Shown here: piece by piece, positions 8,383 through 18,913 of the stretch
Layout: every line of letters starts with the position of its first letter
Numbering within the stretch: the stretch's first letter is position 1
Origin: Williamsia sp. 1138
GTDB taxonomy: Bacteria > Actinomycetota > Actinomycetes > Mycobacteriales > Mycobacteriaceae
DNA length: 63,743 bases
Direction: 5' to 3'
Assembly: GCF_002095435.2 (NCBI RefSeq)
Contig: NZ_MJEJ02000023.1
Span: forward strand, 1 to 63,743
Notes under the pieces: model-generated
Seen by the model: only the letters and a program-made list of their open reading frames with translations
Told to the model about the DNA's origin: nothing
The model's database searches: none
Program-made: the position numbers and the translations under genes

Positions 8383-8855
8383 CCGGGCTGCGAGAGTCCG
8401 CCCTGATCCTCGGCATCGTCTCGGTCGGGCTGATCGCCGGTCTGTTCGCCTCGTTCGCCTATGCCGTCATGCCAGGGCTCGGCCAGACCGATGACACGAG
8501 CTTCATCGCCTCGATGCAACGCATCAACGTCGTCATCGTGAACCCGGTGTTCCTGCTCCTCCTTTTCGGTGGGCTGGGTTTCACCGTCGCGGCCACGGTT
8601 CTCTACCGCGACCACCGGATGTTCTGGTGGATCGTGGCCGGTGCCGTCCTGTACGGGCTGGGACTGGTCATCACGATGGTCTTCAACATTCCGCTCAACA
8701 ACAAACTCGAAGCGGCCGGAGACCCCGATCGGGTCGCGGACCTCCGCGCGGTACGTGAGGCATTCGAGGCGTCGTGGGTTCGCTGGAACATCGCGCGAGC
8801 GGTGATCCACACCGCAGCCTTCGCCGTCCTCGTGGTCGGGGCCGTGACCCGCTGA
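8379..8855 (+). CDS. DUF1772 integral membrane protein
   Basis: 158 residues with four predicted membrane helices (about 8-30, 52-72, 82-102 and 137-155). The DUF1772 features are visible: QRINVVIVNPVFLLLLF and the polar stretch NIPLNNKLEA before the last helix. Function is unknown. These proteins often occur beside short NAD(P)-binding or regulatory genes, as here. It is translationally coupled to the NmrA-like gene and presumably under the AraC regulator. A palindromic repeat begins 5 bases after its stop. Confidence 0.82.
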   Translation: MTGLRESALILGIVSVGLIAGLFASFAYAVMPGLGQTDDTSFIASMQRINVVIVNPVFLLLLFGGLGFTVAATVLYRDHRMFWWIVAGAVLYGLGLVITMVFNIPLNNKLEAAGDPDRVADLRAVREAFEASWVRWNIARAVIHTAAFAVLVVGAVTR

Positions 8856-8860
8856 TCTCT

Positions 8861-8920
8861 CCCACCCGTTTTTGCGCCGCCCACCGGAAACAAACGATGG
8901 GCGGCGCGAATTCGGGTGGG
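8861..8920. repeat. Intergenic hairpin repeat, class 1, copy 1
   Basis: Arms 8861-8883 and 8898-8920 pair at 20 of 23 positions around a 14-base loop. The core is CCCACCCG plus GCGCCGCCCA. Related copies lie at 9010-9069 and 59997-60056. It sits right after a stop codon and could end transcription. Confidence 0.7.
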
Positions 8921-9009
8921 TGGGGGCGTGCGTGCGTGGGGTGGGGGCGTGCGTGCGTGAGGTGGGGACCTGGGTGTGGGTGGTGCCTGATTCGCTCGGG
9001 TTGTCACCC
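8921..9009. repeat. G-rich tandem repeat spacer
   Basis: Two adjacent copies of GTGGGGGCGTGCGTGCGTG lie in a strongly G-biased spacer between the two class 1 hairpins. The run GGGTGGGTGGGGG followed by GGGG could form a G-quadruplex on the plus strand. No open reading frame is evident. Confidence 0.6.
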
Positions 9010-9069
9010 CCCACCCGTTTTTGCGCGACCCACCAAGAATTACCGGTGGGCGGCGCGAATTCAGGTGGG
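9010..9069. repeat. Intergenic hairpin repeat, class 1, copy 2
   Basis: Arms 9010-9034 and 9045-9069 form an imperfect stem matching copy 1. The right arm overlaps the last codons of the minus-strand hydrolase, so the repeat supplies that protein's C-terminus and stop. It probably acts as a terminator for this convergent gene pair. Confidence 0.65.
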
Positions 9070-9915
9070 GGACGACGCCGGCGCGGAGATCTGGACGACC
9101 GCGTCGGCGACCGCGGCAGGGTTGTCGAGGGACACGAACGTCCTCGCGCCCGGGACCTCGGTGAACGTCGCTTCGGGGAACTGGGCAGCCAGCCGACGGC
9201 CGAGCTCTGGCTTGAAGCTCTTGTCCGCCAGGCCCCACACCAGCGTCACCGGCTTGTGGAACGACCCGAGCCGGCGGGTGACAGTGTCGAGTTCGGCGGG
9301 CTCGATGTTCGCGAACAGTCGTGTGATGTCACGTCTGATCTCGGCCGAGTTCTGCGCCGGCGCGACCCAGGACGCGGTGGGGTCGGGATCGGGATCGTTC
9401 GCCAGGAGTCCGAAGCCCAGCGGTGAGTGACGCAGTGCCCGGAACTTCATGAGCTTCATCGACGGCTTCAGGACCCCGGGGACCTTGAGGAGCGTGAAGA
9501 TCGCGTTGAAGGGGAACGGCGGGAAGGTGTCGAAGGCGTCGCAGTTCGTGAGGACGAGTCTGCCGATGTGATCGGGGTAGGCGTCGACCGTGAACTGACA
9601 CAGGGCGCCGCCCGTGTCGTTGCCGACCAGGGTCACGTCCTGCAGGTCGAGGCCGACGATGAGTTCGCGGATCAGCCCGGCGATCGTGGTCGGACTGAGT
9701 TCTGCGTCCGGCTTCATCGGGATCCGATGTGAACCTAGCGGCAGCGTCGGCAGAACGCACCGGTACCCCTGCGACGCGAGGAGCTCGGCGGGTTTTCGCC
9801 ACAACTCGGCGTCGACGAGAGCGCCGTGAATGAAGAGGGCGGGTGGTTTATCAGAGTTGTCGGGTCCGACGGTGCTGTACTCGATCGTCCCCAGCGTTGT
9901 CTCGATCGTGGCCAT
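9061..9915 (-). CDS. Alpha/beta-hydrolase with Asp nucleophile (haloalkane dehalogenase/epoxide hydrolase-like)
   Basis: 284 residues. HGALVDAELW (His30-Gly31) marks the oxyanion region. The nucleophile elbow is GNDTGG with Asp100, which places it with haloalkane dehalogenase and epoxide hydrolase relatives rather than serine esterases. The cap region lies at about 125-205. Where the catalytic His is expected, the sequence reads PGARTFVSLDNP with Thr259 instead, so hydrolytic activity is uncertain. The start at 9915 follows GGAGG. It is divergent from a TetR gene, 60 bases away, which probably regulates it. The substrate is unknown. Confidence 0.83.
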   Translation of the reverse strand: MATIETTLGTIEYSTVGPDNSDKPPALFIHGALVDAELWRKPAELLASQGYRCVLPTLPLGSHRIPMKPDAELSPTTIAGLIRELIVGLDLQDVTLVGNDTGGALCQFTVDAYPDHIGRLVLTNCDAFDTFPPFPFNAIFTLLKVPGVLKPSMKLMKFRALRHSPLGFGLLANDPDPDPTASWVAPAQNSAEIRRDITRLFANIEPAELDTVTRRLGSFHKPVTLVWGLADKSFKPELGRRLAAQFPEATFTEVPGARTFVSLDNPAAVADAVVQISAPASSPT

Positions 9916-9938
9916 GACGGGTAACCTCCGTTAGTCAC

Positions 9939-9969
9939 TTACGTACACCTAGCATGGAAGTTACATACA
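9939..9969. promoter_or_regulatory. Candidate TetR operator, direct repeats
   Basis: TTACGTACA (9939-9947) and TTACATACA (9961-9969) are direct repeats exactly 22 bases apart, two helical turns, in the 60-base divergent intergenic region. A second direct repeat, GCATGGAAGT at 9952 and 9974, overlaps them. The TetR protein encoded alongside is the obvious candidate to bind. Confidence 0.4.
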
Positions 9970-9975
9970 GTCTGC

Positions 9976-10584
9976 ATGGAAGTCAATCGTCGTACTCAGG
10001 CCGACCGCACCGCCACCACGCGTGCGGCGTTGATGAAGGCTGCCCGCACCCTGTTCGCCGACCAGGGATTCAGTGCCGTCGGGACCCAGGCGATCGCTGC
10101 CTCTGCCGGGGTGACCAGGGGTGCGCTCTACCACCAGTTCGCCGACAAGGCCGAACTCTTCATGGCGGTCTTCGAGGGGATCGAGGAGGAGCTGCTCGCC
10201 GAGATCGGGTCTGCCATGACCGAGGCGGCGATCACCGACCCGATCGCCGCTCTCGAGGTGGGCGCGAAGAGATGGCTCGAACTCTGCGCGGATCCGCAGG
10301 TCCATCGGATCGTCCTCATCGAAGCGCCGGCTGTACTCGGGTGGGATCAATGGCGTGAGATCGGGCAGCGGTACGCCCTCGGAATGGTCGAGGCACTGAT
10401 CGCGCAGGCCGTCGCCACCGGCGCCGTGCCCGAGCAGCCGGTGCGGCCACTCGCCCACGTCATGATCGGTGCGATCGACGAGGCTGCGCTGTACGTTTCC
10501 CGGTCCGATGAACCGGAGAAGGCGCGTGCGGAAATGCTCGATGTCATCCGGCGACTGATTCGTGCCATCACGATCGAATTGTGA
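9976..10584 (+). CDS. TetR-family transcriptional regulator
   Basis: 202 residues. The N-terminal DNA-binding domain (about 12-58) shows AARTLFADQGFSAVGTQAI followed by GVTRGALYHQFADKAELF, a standard TetR helix-turn-helix. The remainder is a helical ligand-binding domain containing WLELCADPQVHRIVLIEAP, seen in a common actinobacterial TetR subgroup. It is divergent from the Asp-nucleophile hydrolase, so local autoregulation and control of that gene are likely. No ligand can be inferred. Confidence 0.88.
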   Translation: MEVNRRTQADRTATTRAALMKAARTLFADQGFSAVGTQAIAASAGVTRGALYHQFADKAELFMAVFEGIEEELLAEIGSAMTEAAITDPIAALEVGAKRWLELCADPQVHRIVLIEAPAVLGWDQWREIGQRYALGMVEALIAQAVATGAVPEQPVRPLAHVMIGAIDEAALYVSRSDEPEKARAEMLDVIRRLIRAITIEL

Positions 10585-10589
10585 GCACG

Positions 10590-10606
10590 CGTTCGCTGAC
10601 GGCGTA
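10590..10606. promoter_or_regulatory. Candidate ClgR box upstream of clpC1
   Basis: The core CGC-TGACG-GCG at 10594-10604 matches the actinobacterial ClgR consensus core CGCYNANRGCG as I recall it. ClgR is known to activate clp genes in corynebacteria, mycobacteria and streptomycetes. It lies about 260 bases before the clpC1 start. The outer consensus positions match only partly. Confidence 0.45.
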
Positions 10607-10866
10607 TCCGGAGGTGAAACACCCTTTCGAGCTGCGACGTTGACGGATTGTGGCCTGCTGACCGCAGTGCTCTCATGGTTGCTCGGTGACACATCTGAGG
10701 TGCCGGTGACCTGGGCGCATTACAGTGGGAGCCAAGGCTGTCGCGGTGGCGCATCGGTTCATCGTCGACAAAGGCCAACCCTGGGAAAGATCGCAGCCCG
10801 TCGACCAGTCAGACTGGTGGACGAAGCCGAAGGCGAAGATCGACCCTAGAAACGTAAGGGAGAACA

Positions 10867-13404
<2,538 letters not shown>

Positions 13405-13415
13405 GCACTGACCCG

Positions 13416-13449
13416 AAGGGGCGCAACCACGAAAGTGGTTGCGCCCCTT
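13416..13449 (+). terminator. clpC1 terminator
   Basis: A perfect 15-bp stem (13416-13430 with 13435-13449) is closed by a GAAA tetraloop, 11 bases after the clpC1 stop. Only a short T-rich tail follows, but the stem is very stable. Confidence 0.85.
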
Positions 13450-13467
13450 TGTGGTGGCCCTCCCCAC

Positions 13468-13533
13468 AAAAACACCCCGTTGAATTAGAAGCACACGTCG
13501 CAACGTGTGCTTTTAACTCAACGGGGTGCTTTT
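13468..13533. terminator. Bidirectional terminator between clpC1 and kstR
   Basis: A long hairpin with arms at 13468-13497 and 13503-13533 is nearly complementary (two mismatches and one bulge). It has AAAA at the left and TTTT at the right, so a U-tract follows the stem in both directions. It separates the convergent clpC1 and kstR genes. Confidence 0.8.
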
Positions 13534-13543
13534 GTAGAGCGGG

Positions 13544-14197
13544 TCAGTCCTTGACGTCGGGATCCTGATCGCGGCCGGCGAGCAGCAGGGTGATCGTGAG
13601 CTCGAGCCGGTTGGTGACGTCGGTCGCCGACGCGCGGCGGGTCAACCACTGCACGAGATTCGACATCCAGACATCGGACACCACGCGGGCGATCTTCAGG
13701 TCGAGTTCTGTCGGTTCGCCTTCGACCATCGCGTTGGCCAGGAGGCGGTCGATGATCAGCGCGACCTTATCGACCTCGGCCGACGCCGAAGCGTCGGCGA
13801 ACATGAACGCCCGCGTCATCGCCTCAGTCAGCAGCGGATCACGTTGCATCGCAAGGGTGATCATGTCCAGCACGTGGCGGAGCCGCTCAAGGGCCGTGTT
13901 CCCGCGCAGCCTGGTCTTGTCAGCCCGGCTCTCGACCGCTTCGAATTCCCGGGCGAGCGCGGTGACCAGGAGATGGACCTTGGACGGGAAGTACCGGTAC
14001 AGGGTTCCCACTGCGACGTCGGCCCGCTCGGCGACCGCGCGCATCTGCACCGCGTCGTAGCCGCCCTTGGAGGCCAACTGCAAGGTGGCGTCGAGGATGC
14101 GGCGCCGACGTTCACGCTGGGCGCTGGACCCGAGGTCCACGTCGGACCCGACGGCCACGTCGCTGGCCGAGTTGCCGGCCGGAATCGGGCTAGCCAT
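13544..14197 (-). CDS. kstR: KstR, TetR-type repressor of cholesterol catabolism
   Basis: 217 residues. The DNA-binding domain reads QRERRRRILDATLQLASKGG and then VQMRAVAERADVAVGTLYRY, which I recognise as the KstR signature. LLTEAMTRAFMFADASA and LTRRASATDVTNRLEL in the ligand domain also match M. tuberculosis KstR (Rv3574). KstR represses upper cholesterol-catabolic genes and is released by 3-oxo-steroidal acyl-CoA intermediates. It is divergent from fadE34, its neighbour in mycobacteria too. Exact copies of its operator occur throughout the window. Confidence 0.93.
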   Translation of the reverse strand: MASPIPAGNSASDVAVGSDVDLGSSAQRERRRRILDATLQLASKGGYDAVQMRAVAERADVAVGTLYRYFPSKVHLLVTALAREFEAVESRADKTRLRGNTALERLRHVLDMITLAMQRDPLLTEAMTRAFMFADASASAEVDKVALIIDRLLANAMVEGEPTELDLKIARVVSDVWMSNLVQWLTRRASATDVTNRLELTITLLLAGRDQDPDVKD

Positions 14198-14349
14198 CGG
14201 GGCGTCCCCACTTTCTCATCTGTCGGTTTGTCGATCTTTCATCGAGCTGGTCGCTTGTCCACTCCACGTTAATCGCTGGCAGCGAAAACGCGACTTTCTG
14301 GACTCCGCGACACGGTCCCCTTCATTCTGCCCCGGCAGACGTGCAATAT

Positions 14350-14363
14350 TAGAACAGGTTCTA
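14350..14363. promoter_or_regulatory. KstR operator, kstR/fadE34 region
   Basis: TAGAACAGGTTCTA matches the KstR consensus TnnAACnnGTTnnA exactly and is a perfect palindrome. It lies 41 bases before the fadE34 start and 153 bases from the kstR start, so it could serve both. Confidence 0.88.
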
Positions 14364-14403
14364 CCACGCACCGACAACCCCGAGCAGGCAAGGAAAGACT
14401 TCC

Positions 14404-16629
14404 GTGACTCTTGCTACCACCCCAGAACATACCGCCGTCGCCGACGCAATTGGTCAATGGTCCAAAAAGGTGTCGGTCATCACGACGGTGCGGGCCGGTG
14501 AGCCGGGATCCGACGTCACCGCCGAACCCTGGCCTGCGCTGTTCCGGGAATTGGCCGAGCTCGGCGTATTTGCGGCCGCGGTGCCCGAACGGAAGGGCGG
14601 GATGGACGCGCTGTTCGTCGATCTCGCGGTCATGCTCGAGCAGACCGGCCACGACCTGGTGCCCGGGCCGGTGGCCGCCACCGCGCTGAGCGCCCTGCTC
14701 ACGTCTGTGTCGGGCGCTCCGAACGAGAACGCGTTACTCGCACAACTGATCGCGGGGGAGGTCGGTGCCGCAGTGGCGACCTCCGTCCTCGCCGGCTCCG
14801 CCGCACCTGCCGCGGTGGAGGCCGAGCGCGGGGTGTTGTCGGCATCCGGCGACCTCGGTCTGGTCGCCGGATATTCGCCCGACGTCGCGCTCCTGGCGCC
14901 GATCGACATCGCCGGTGGTCATCGCTGGGTTCTACTCGAGCCGGGAACCGCCGGAATCGGATCCGAGCCGGTCGATGCCCTCGACTTCTCGATGGAGTTG
15001 TCCTGGGTCCGGCTGGACAATGTGGTGATCCCGGCCCACGACGTACTGCACGTTTCCGACGCATTCGTTCGGGCCGCGATCATCGCGGTCATCGCCGCGC
15101 AGGCGGCGGGCGTCGCGCGCTGGACCCTCGACACCGCGGTGGAGTACGCGAAGGTGCGGGAGCAATTCGGCGCGCCGATCGGCAGCTTCCAGGCGGTCAA
15201 GCACATCTGCGCGGAGATGCTGTGCCGCAGCGAGCAGGTCAGTGCCGCTGCCTGGGACCTCGCTTCCGCGGTGGACGAACTCACCGAGGCCGACGGACCC
15301 GCCCGCACCACCGCCGCCGATCAGGTCGAGATCAGCGCCGCTGTCGCAGCGGCGGCTGTCTCGGACATGGTGGTCGCGAATGCCAAGGACTGCATCCAGA
15401 TCCTCGGCGGTATCGGGTTCACCTTCGAGCACGATGCCCACCTGTATCTGCGCCGTGCGCTCGCCTGGCAGGCCCAGCTCGGCTCGGCGGAGCGATGGCA
15501 CGCGGCGGTCGCGGAGCTCAACAGGCGGGGGGTGCGCAGGTCGTTGCGGATCGACCTCTCGGATGTCGAGAGTCGACGCCCGCAGGTCCGCGCCACGGTG
15601 GAGGCGATAGCGGCGGCCGACGATCAGCGCCGCGCTCTCGCCGACGCGTTGTATCTCACCCCGCACTGGCCGGCTCCCTTCGGCCTCGGGGCGGACGCCC
15701 TGGAGCAGGTGCTGATCGACGAGGAACTCGACCGGGCGGGGGTGCGCCGGCCCGACCTGGTGATCGCGGGCTGGGCGATCCCCACGATCATCGAGCACGG
15801 CACCGAGGCGCAGCGCGAACGCTTTGTGGAGCAGACGCTGCACGGCGAGATCATGTGGTGCCAGCTGTTCTCCGAGCCGGGGGCGGGTTCGGACCTCGCG
15901 GCATTGCGCACCAAGGCGACCAAGGTCGACGGTGGCTGGACCCTGCAGGGCCAGAAGGTATGGACCTCGCACGCGCACGACGCAGACTGGGCGATCTGTC
16001 TGGCTCGGACCGACTCCGAGGCACCGAAACACAAGGGCATCACCTACTTTCTCGTCGACATGACATCGAAGGGGATCGAGACCCGGCCGCTGCGGGAGAT
16101 CACCGGCCGCGCCATGTTCAACGAGGTCTTCCTCGACGACGTGTTCGTCCCGGACGAGTGCGTGGTCGGCGAGATCAACAACGGCTGGCGACTGGCGCGG
16201 ACCACCCTGGCCAACGAGCGGGTCGCGATGGGCGGCTCGGCCTTGGGCAAGGAGATGGAGGCGCTGCTCGCGCAGATCGACGGCGGTGAATCGGGAACGC
16301 AGCGTGACGAGCTCACGGGGACCCAGCGGGAGAAGCTCGGTGGTTTGATCGCGCAGGCGCAGTTGGGTCAGGTGCTCGATCTGCGATCCGTGCTCGGGTC
16401 GATCAACGGGACCGACCCGGGGGCGGCCTCGAGTGTGCGGAAGCTGATCGGCGTCCGGCACCGTCAGGCGGTGCCCGAGTTCGCGCAGCAACTCCATGGC
16501 GTCGACGGTCTGGCGCAATCGACGGCCTCGCAGGATTTCCTCCTGAACAGGTGCCTGTCGATCGCCGGTGGCACCACCCAGATCCTCGCCACGGCTGCCG
16601 CCGAACGGCTCCTGGGATTGCCTCGCTGA
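14404..16629 (+). CDS. fadE34: Two-domain acyl-CoA dehydrogenase FadE34 (ChsE3)
   Basis: 741 residues, twice normal dehydrogenase length: two acyl-CoA dehydrogenase modules fused in one chain (about 1-375 and 390-741). The C-terminal module has the fuller motif set (FSEPGAGSDLA, then LQGQKVWTSHAHDADWAI and GGTTQILATAAAERLLGLPR). Fused length and position beside kstR match M. tuberculosis FadE34 (Rv3573c), which oxidises steroid-CoA thioesters with a C5 side chain. The GTG start at 14404 follows AAGGAAAG. A KstR box lies just upstream. Confidence 0.9.
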   Translation: MTLATTPEHTAVADAIGQWSKKVSVITTVRAGEPGSDVTAEPWPALFRELAELGVFAAAVPERKGGMDALFVDLAVMLEQTGHDLVPGPVAATALSALLTSVSGAPNENALLAQLIAGEVGAAVATSVLAGSAAPAAVEAERGVLSASGDLGLVAGYSPDVALLAPIDIAGGHRWVLLEPGTAGIGSEPVDALDFSMELSWVRLDNVVIPAHDVLHVSDAFVRAAIIAVIAAQAAGVARWTLDTAVEYAKVREQFGAPIGSFQAVKHICAEMLCRSEQVSAAAWDLASAVDELTEADGPARTTAADQVEISAAVAAAAVSDMVVANAKDCIQILGGIGFTFEHDAHLYLRRALAWQAQLGSAERWHAAVAELNRRGVRRSLRIDLSDVESRRPQVRATVEAIAAADDQRRALADALYLTPHWPAPFGLGADALEQVLIDEELDRAGVRRPDLVIAGWAIPTIIEHGTEAQRERFVEQTLHGEIMWCQLFSEPGAGSDLAALRTKATKVDGGWTLQGQKVWTSHAHDADWAICLARTDSEAPKHKGITYFLVDMTSKGIETRPLREITGRAMFNEVFLDDVFVPDECVVGEINNGWRLARTTLANERVAMGGSALGKEMEALLAQIDGGESGTQRDELTGTQREKLGGLIAQAQLGQVLDLRSVLGSINGTDPGAASSVRKLIGVRHRQAVPEFAQQLHGVDGLAQSTASQDFLLNRCLSIAGGTTQILATAAAERLLGLPR

Positions 16630-16652
16630 GACCTCCTCATTTCTGATACAAC

Positions 16653-16666
16653 TAGAACAGGTTCTA
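16653..16666. promoter_or_regulatory. KstR operator upstream of the igr-type operon
   Basis: TAGAACAGGTTCTA, an exact palindromic match to the KstR consensus, lies 22 bases before the fadE28 start. It is identical to the copy before fadE34. Confidence 0.88.
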
Positions 16667-16688
16667 ATTCGCTGAAGAGGTGTAAATA

Positions 16689-17747
16689 GTGGACTTCACG
16701 CGCGACTCCACAGCTGAAACTGTGAGTGATGTCATCGACTCCGTACTGCAACGCCATGAATCGATCTGGGACGCGGCGCTGGCGGGCGTCGGTGGCTTCG
16801 AGACCTCTCTATGGGCATCGCTGGCCGACTCAGGGCTGTTGGCCCTACCGCTGCCCGAGGCGTCAGGGGGCGACGATGTCGCAGTGGGCGGCCTCATGCC
16901 CATTCCGACGGCCCTGGGTCATGCCGCCGCGGTGACGCCCGCGATCGGAACGTTGATCGCGGGTCTGGCGCCGTTGGCGCAGCGTGCGCCCGAGCTGGCG
17001 GCGGAGCTGGGAGCCAAGGTGCAGGCGGGCGGCTGGCTGGCGACCGCGGTCAACGAGCCGGGGGCGGCCCTGACCGATACGCCGCACACCTCGGTGTCGG
17101 GCGGCACACTCTCCGGCATCAAGACCGGCGTCCTGCACGCCGAAGGCGCATCCGCGATCCTTGTCTCCGCTGATGTCGGAGTCGTAGTGGTTCCCGCCGA
17201 CGCCCCCGGAGTCCGGATCACGCGCACGACGTCGTCGTCAGGATGGGGGGAGTACGCCGTCGAGTTCACCGACGTCGCTGCGGACGCCATCATCGACGGA
17301 GACCCGAGCTGGCTCCAGCAGCATCACAGCCTGGGGCTCGCCGCCTACGCCGATGGACTGATCGCCGGCGCGATGAAGCTCACGGCGACCCACGTGTCCG
17401 AACGCATCCAGTTCGACAAGCCGATCGGCACCTTTCAGGCTGTCCAGCAGCAGCTCGCGGACATCTACGTCGTCGCCCGGTCGATGACATTGGCGACCAC
17501 CTCCGCGGGCTGGCGGCTCACGGAAGGACTCGACGCCGGAACCGATCTCGCGCTCTCCGGCTACTGGCTGGCGCAGGAGATCCCGGCGACCATGCGGACG
17601 ATGATCCACCTGCACGGTGGTGTCGGAGTCGACCTCACGTACCCACTGCACCGCTACTTTTCCATCGCCAAGGACCTGGCCCGGCTCGTAGGTGGACCCA
17701 CCGGCCGGCTCGACGCCCTGGCGCAACAGGTCGAGGCAGGAGCGTAG
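16689..17747 (+). CDS. fadE28: Acyl-CoA dehydrogenase FadE28 (ChsE1)
   Basis: 352 residues, a single acyl-CoA dehydrogenase module. The SDR-type FAD contacts seen in the partner protein are reduced here. The segment HVSERIQFDKPIGTFQAVQQ and the end IHLHGGVGVDLTYPLHRYF are characteristic. In M. tuberculosis FadE28 pairs with FadE29 as an alpha2beta2 heterotetramer that dehydrogenates the propionyl-CoA side chain of cholesterol. The order fadE28-fadE29-chsH2-chsH1-ltp2 is the same here. The GTG start follows AGAGG. In mycobacteria cyp125 precedes this gene; it is not present here. Confidence 0.9.
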   Translation: MDFTRDSTAETVSDVIDSVLQRHESIWDAALAGVGGFETSLWASLADSGLLALPLPEASGGDDVAVGGLMPIPTALGHAAAVTPAIGTLIAGLAPLAQRAPELAAELGAKVQAGGWLATAVNEPGAALTDTPHTSVSGGTLSGIKTGVLHAEGASAILVSADVGVVVVPADAPGVRITRTTSSSGWGEYAVEFTDVAADAIIDGDPSWLQQHHSLGLAAYADGLIAGAMKLTATHVSERIQFDKPIGTFQAVQQQLADIYVVARSMTLATTSAGWRLTEGLDAGTDLALSGYWLAQEIPATMRTMIHLHGGVGVDLTYPLHRYFSIAKDLARLVGGPTGRLDALAQQVEAGA

Positions 17748-17749
17748 AA

Positions 17750-18913
17750 ATGTTCATTGATCTGACCCCCGAGCAGCGGGCTCTGAAAATGGAGCTGCGC
17801 GAGTATTTTTCGAACCTGGTCTCGCCGGAAGACGCGGTCACGATGCTGACCGAGCGGCATGGGCCGACGTACCGCAAGGTCATCCGGCAGATGGGCAGCG
17901 ACGGCTGGCTCGGAGTCGGCTGGCCAAAAGAGTATGGCGGCAGAGGTTTCGGCCAGATAGAGCAACAGATCTTTGTCAACGAGGCAGCGCGCGCGGACAT
18001 CCCACTGCCTGCGGTGACCCTGCAAACAGTCGGGCCCACGTTGCAGGCCTACGGCACCGACGAACAAAAGCAGCGCTTCCTTCCTGACATCCTCGCCGGT
18101 GAGGTCCACTTCGCCATCGGTTACACCGAACCCGACGCGGGCACCGACCTCGCCTCGCTCAAGACCAGCGCGGTACGCCAAGGCGACGAATACATCGTCA
18201 ACGGCCAGAAGATCTTCACCACCGGCGGCCACGACGCGGACTACGTCTGGCTGGCGGTCCGCACCGACAAGGATGTCGCGAAGCACAAGGGCATCTCGAT
18301 GCTCATCGTCGACACCAAAGATCCCGGCTACAGCTGGACCCCGATCATCACCGCCGACCGCGCTCACCACGTGAACGCCACCTACTATTCGGACGTTCGC
18401 GTCCCGGCGACCATGGTTGTCGGTGAGGTGAACGGTGGCTGGCGTCTGATCACCACCCAGCTCAATCACGAACGCGTGATGCTCGGGCCCGCCGGCCGGC
18501 TCGACGGACTGCTCGCCCGCATCACGGACTGGGCGAATCGGCCGGGCCCGGACGGAACGGTACCGGGCAAGCACACGGACGTGCGCCGGGCGCTGGCCGA
18601 ACTGCACGCCTACTACCGGATCAACGAACTGCTGAACTGGCAGGTCGCCTCCGGTGGCGACTCCATCTCGATGGCCGACGCGGCGGCGACGAAAGTGTTT
18701 GCCACCGAACGACTTCAGCACGTACACAGGCTGATCGACGAGATCCTGGGCCGTCATGGCGACTTCTCCGACCCGGCGACGGCGGAGCTCGCCGACTGGT
18801 TCGACGTCCAAGCCAAGCGCAATGTCGTCATCACCTTCGGCGGCGGCGTGAACGAGGTCATGCGAGAGATGATCGCGACCGCAGGCCTCGGTCTTCCCAG
18901 GGGTAAACGATGA
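17750..18913 (+). CDS. fadE29: Acyl-CoA dehydrogenase FadE29 (ChsE2)
   Basis: 387 residues, the same length as Rv3543c. It shows the complete dehydrogenase pattern: YTEPDAGTDLASLKTSA, VNGQKIFTTGG and the C-terminal FGGGVNEVMREMIATAGLGLP. As the FAD-rich partner of FadE28 it should form the 2,3-unsaturated thioester of the three-carbon side chain. The start is 2 bases after the fadE28 stop and its 3' end overlaps chsH2 (ATGA), so expression is coupled. Confidence 0.92.
   Translation: MFIDLTPEQRALKMELREYFSNLVSPEDAVTMLTERHGPTYRKVIRQMGSDGWLGVGWPKEYGGRGFGQIEQQIFVNEAARADIPLPAVTLQTVGPTLQAYGTDEQKQRFLPDILAGEVHFAIGYTEPDAGTDLASLKTSAVRQGDEYIVNGQKIFTTGGHDADYVWLAVRTDKDVAKHKGISMLIVDTKDPGYSWTPIITADRAHHVNATYYSDVRVPATMVVGEVNGGWRLITTQLNHERVMLGPAGRLDGLLARITDWANRPGPDGTVPGKHTDVRRALAELHAYYRINELLNWQVASGGDSISMADAAATKVFATERLQHVHRLIDEILGRHGDFSDPATAELADWFDVQAKRNVVITFGGGVNEVMREMIATAGLGLPRGKR

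Noticed and set aside
8921-9009. The GT-rich tandem repeat as a CRISPR array
   Set aside because: Only two adjacent repeats with no spacers and no cas genes nearby.
9061-9915. The alpha/beta-hydrolase as a relocated HsaD
   Set aside because: HsaD uses a Ser nucleophile in GNSLGG. This protein has Asp in GNDTGG and lacks a KstR box.
14932-16518. A 528-codon antisense frame inside fadE34
   Set aside because: The sense strand encodes a complete conserved dehydrogenase. The antisense product has no recognisable motif and biased composition.
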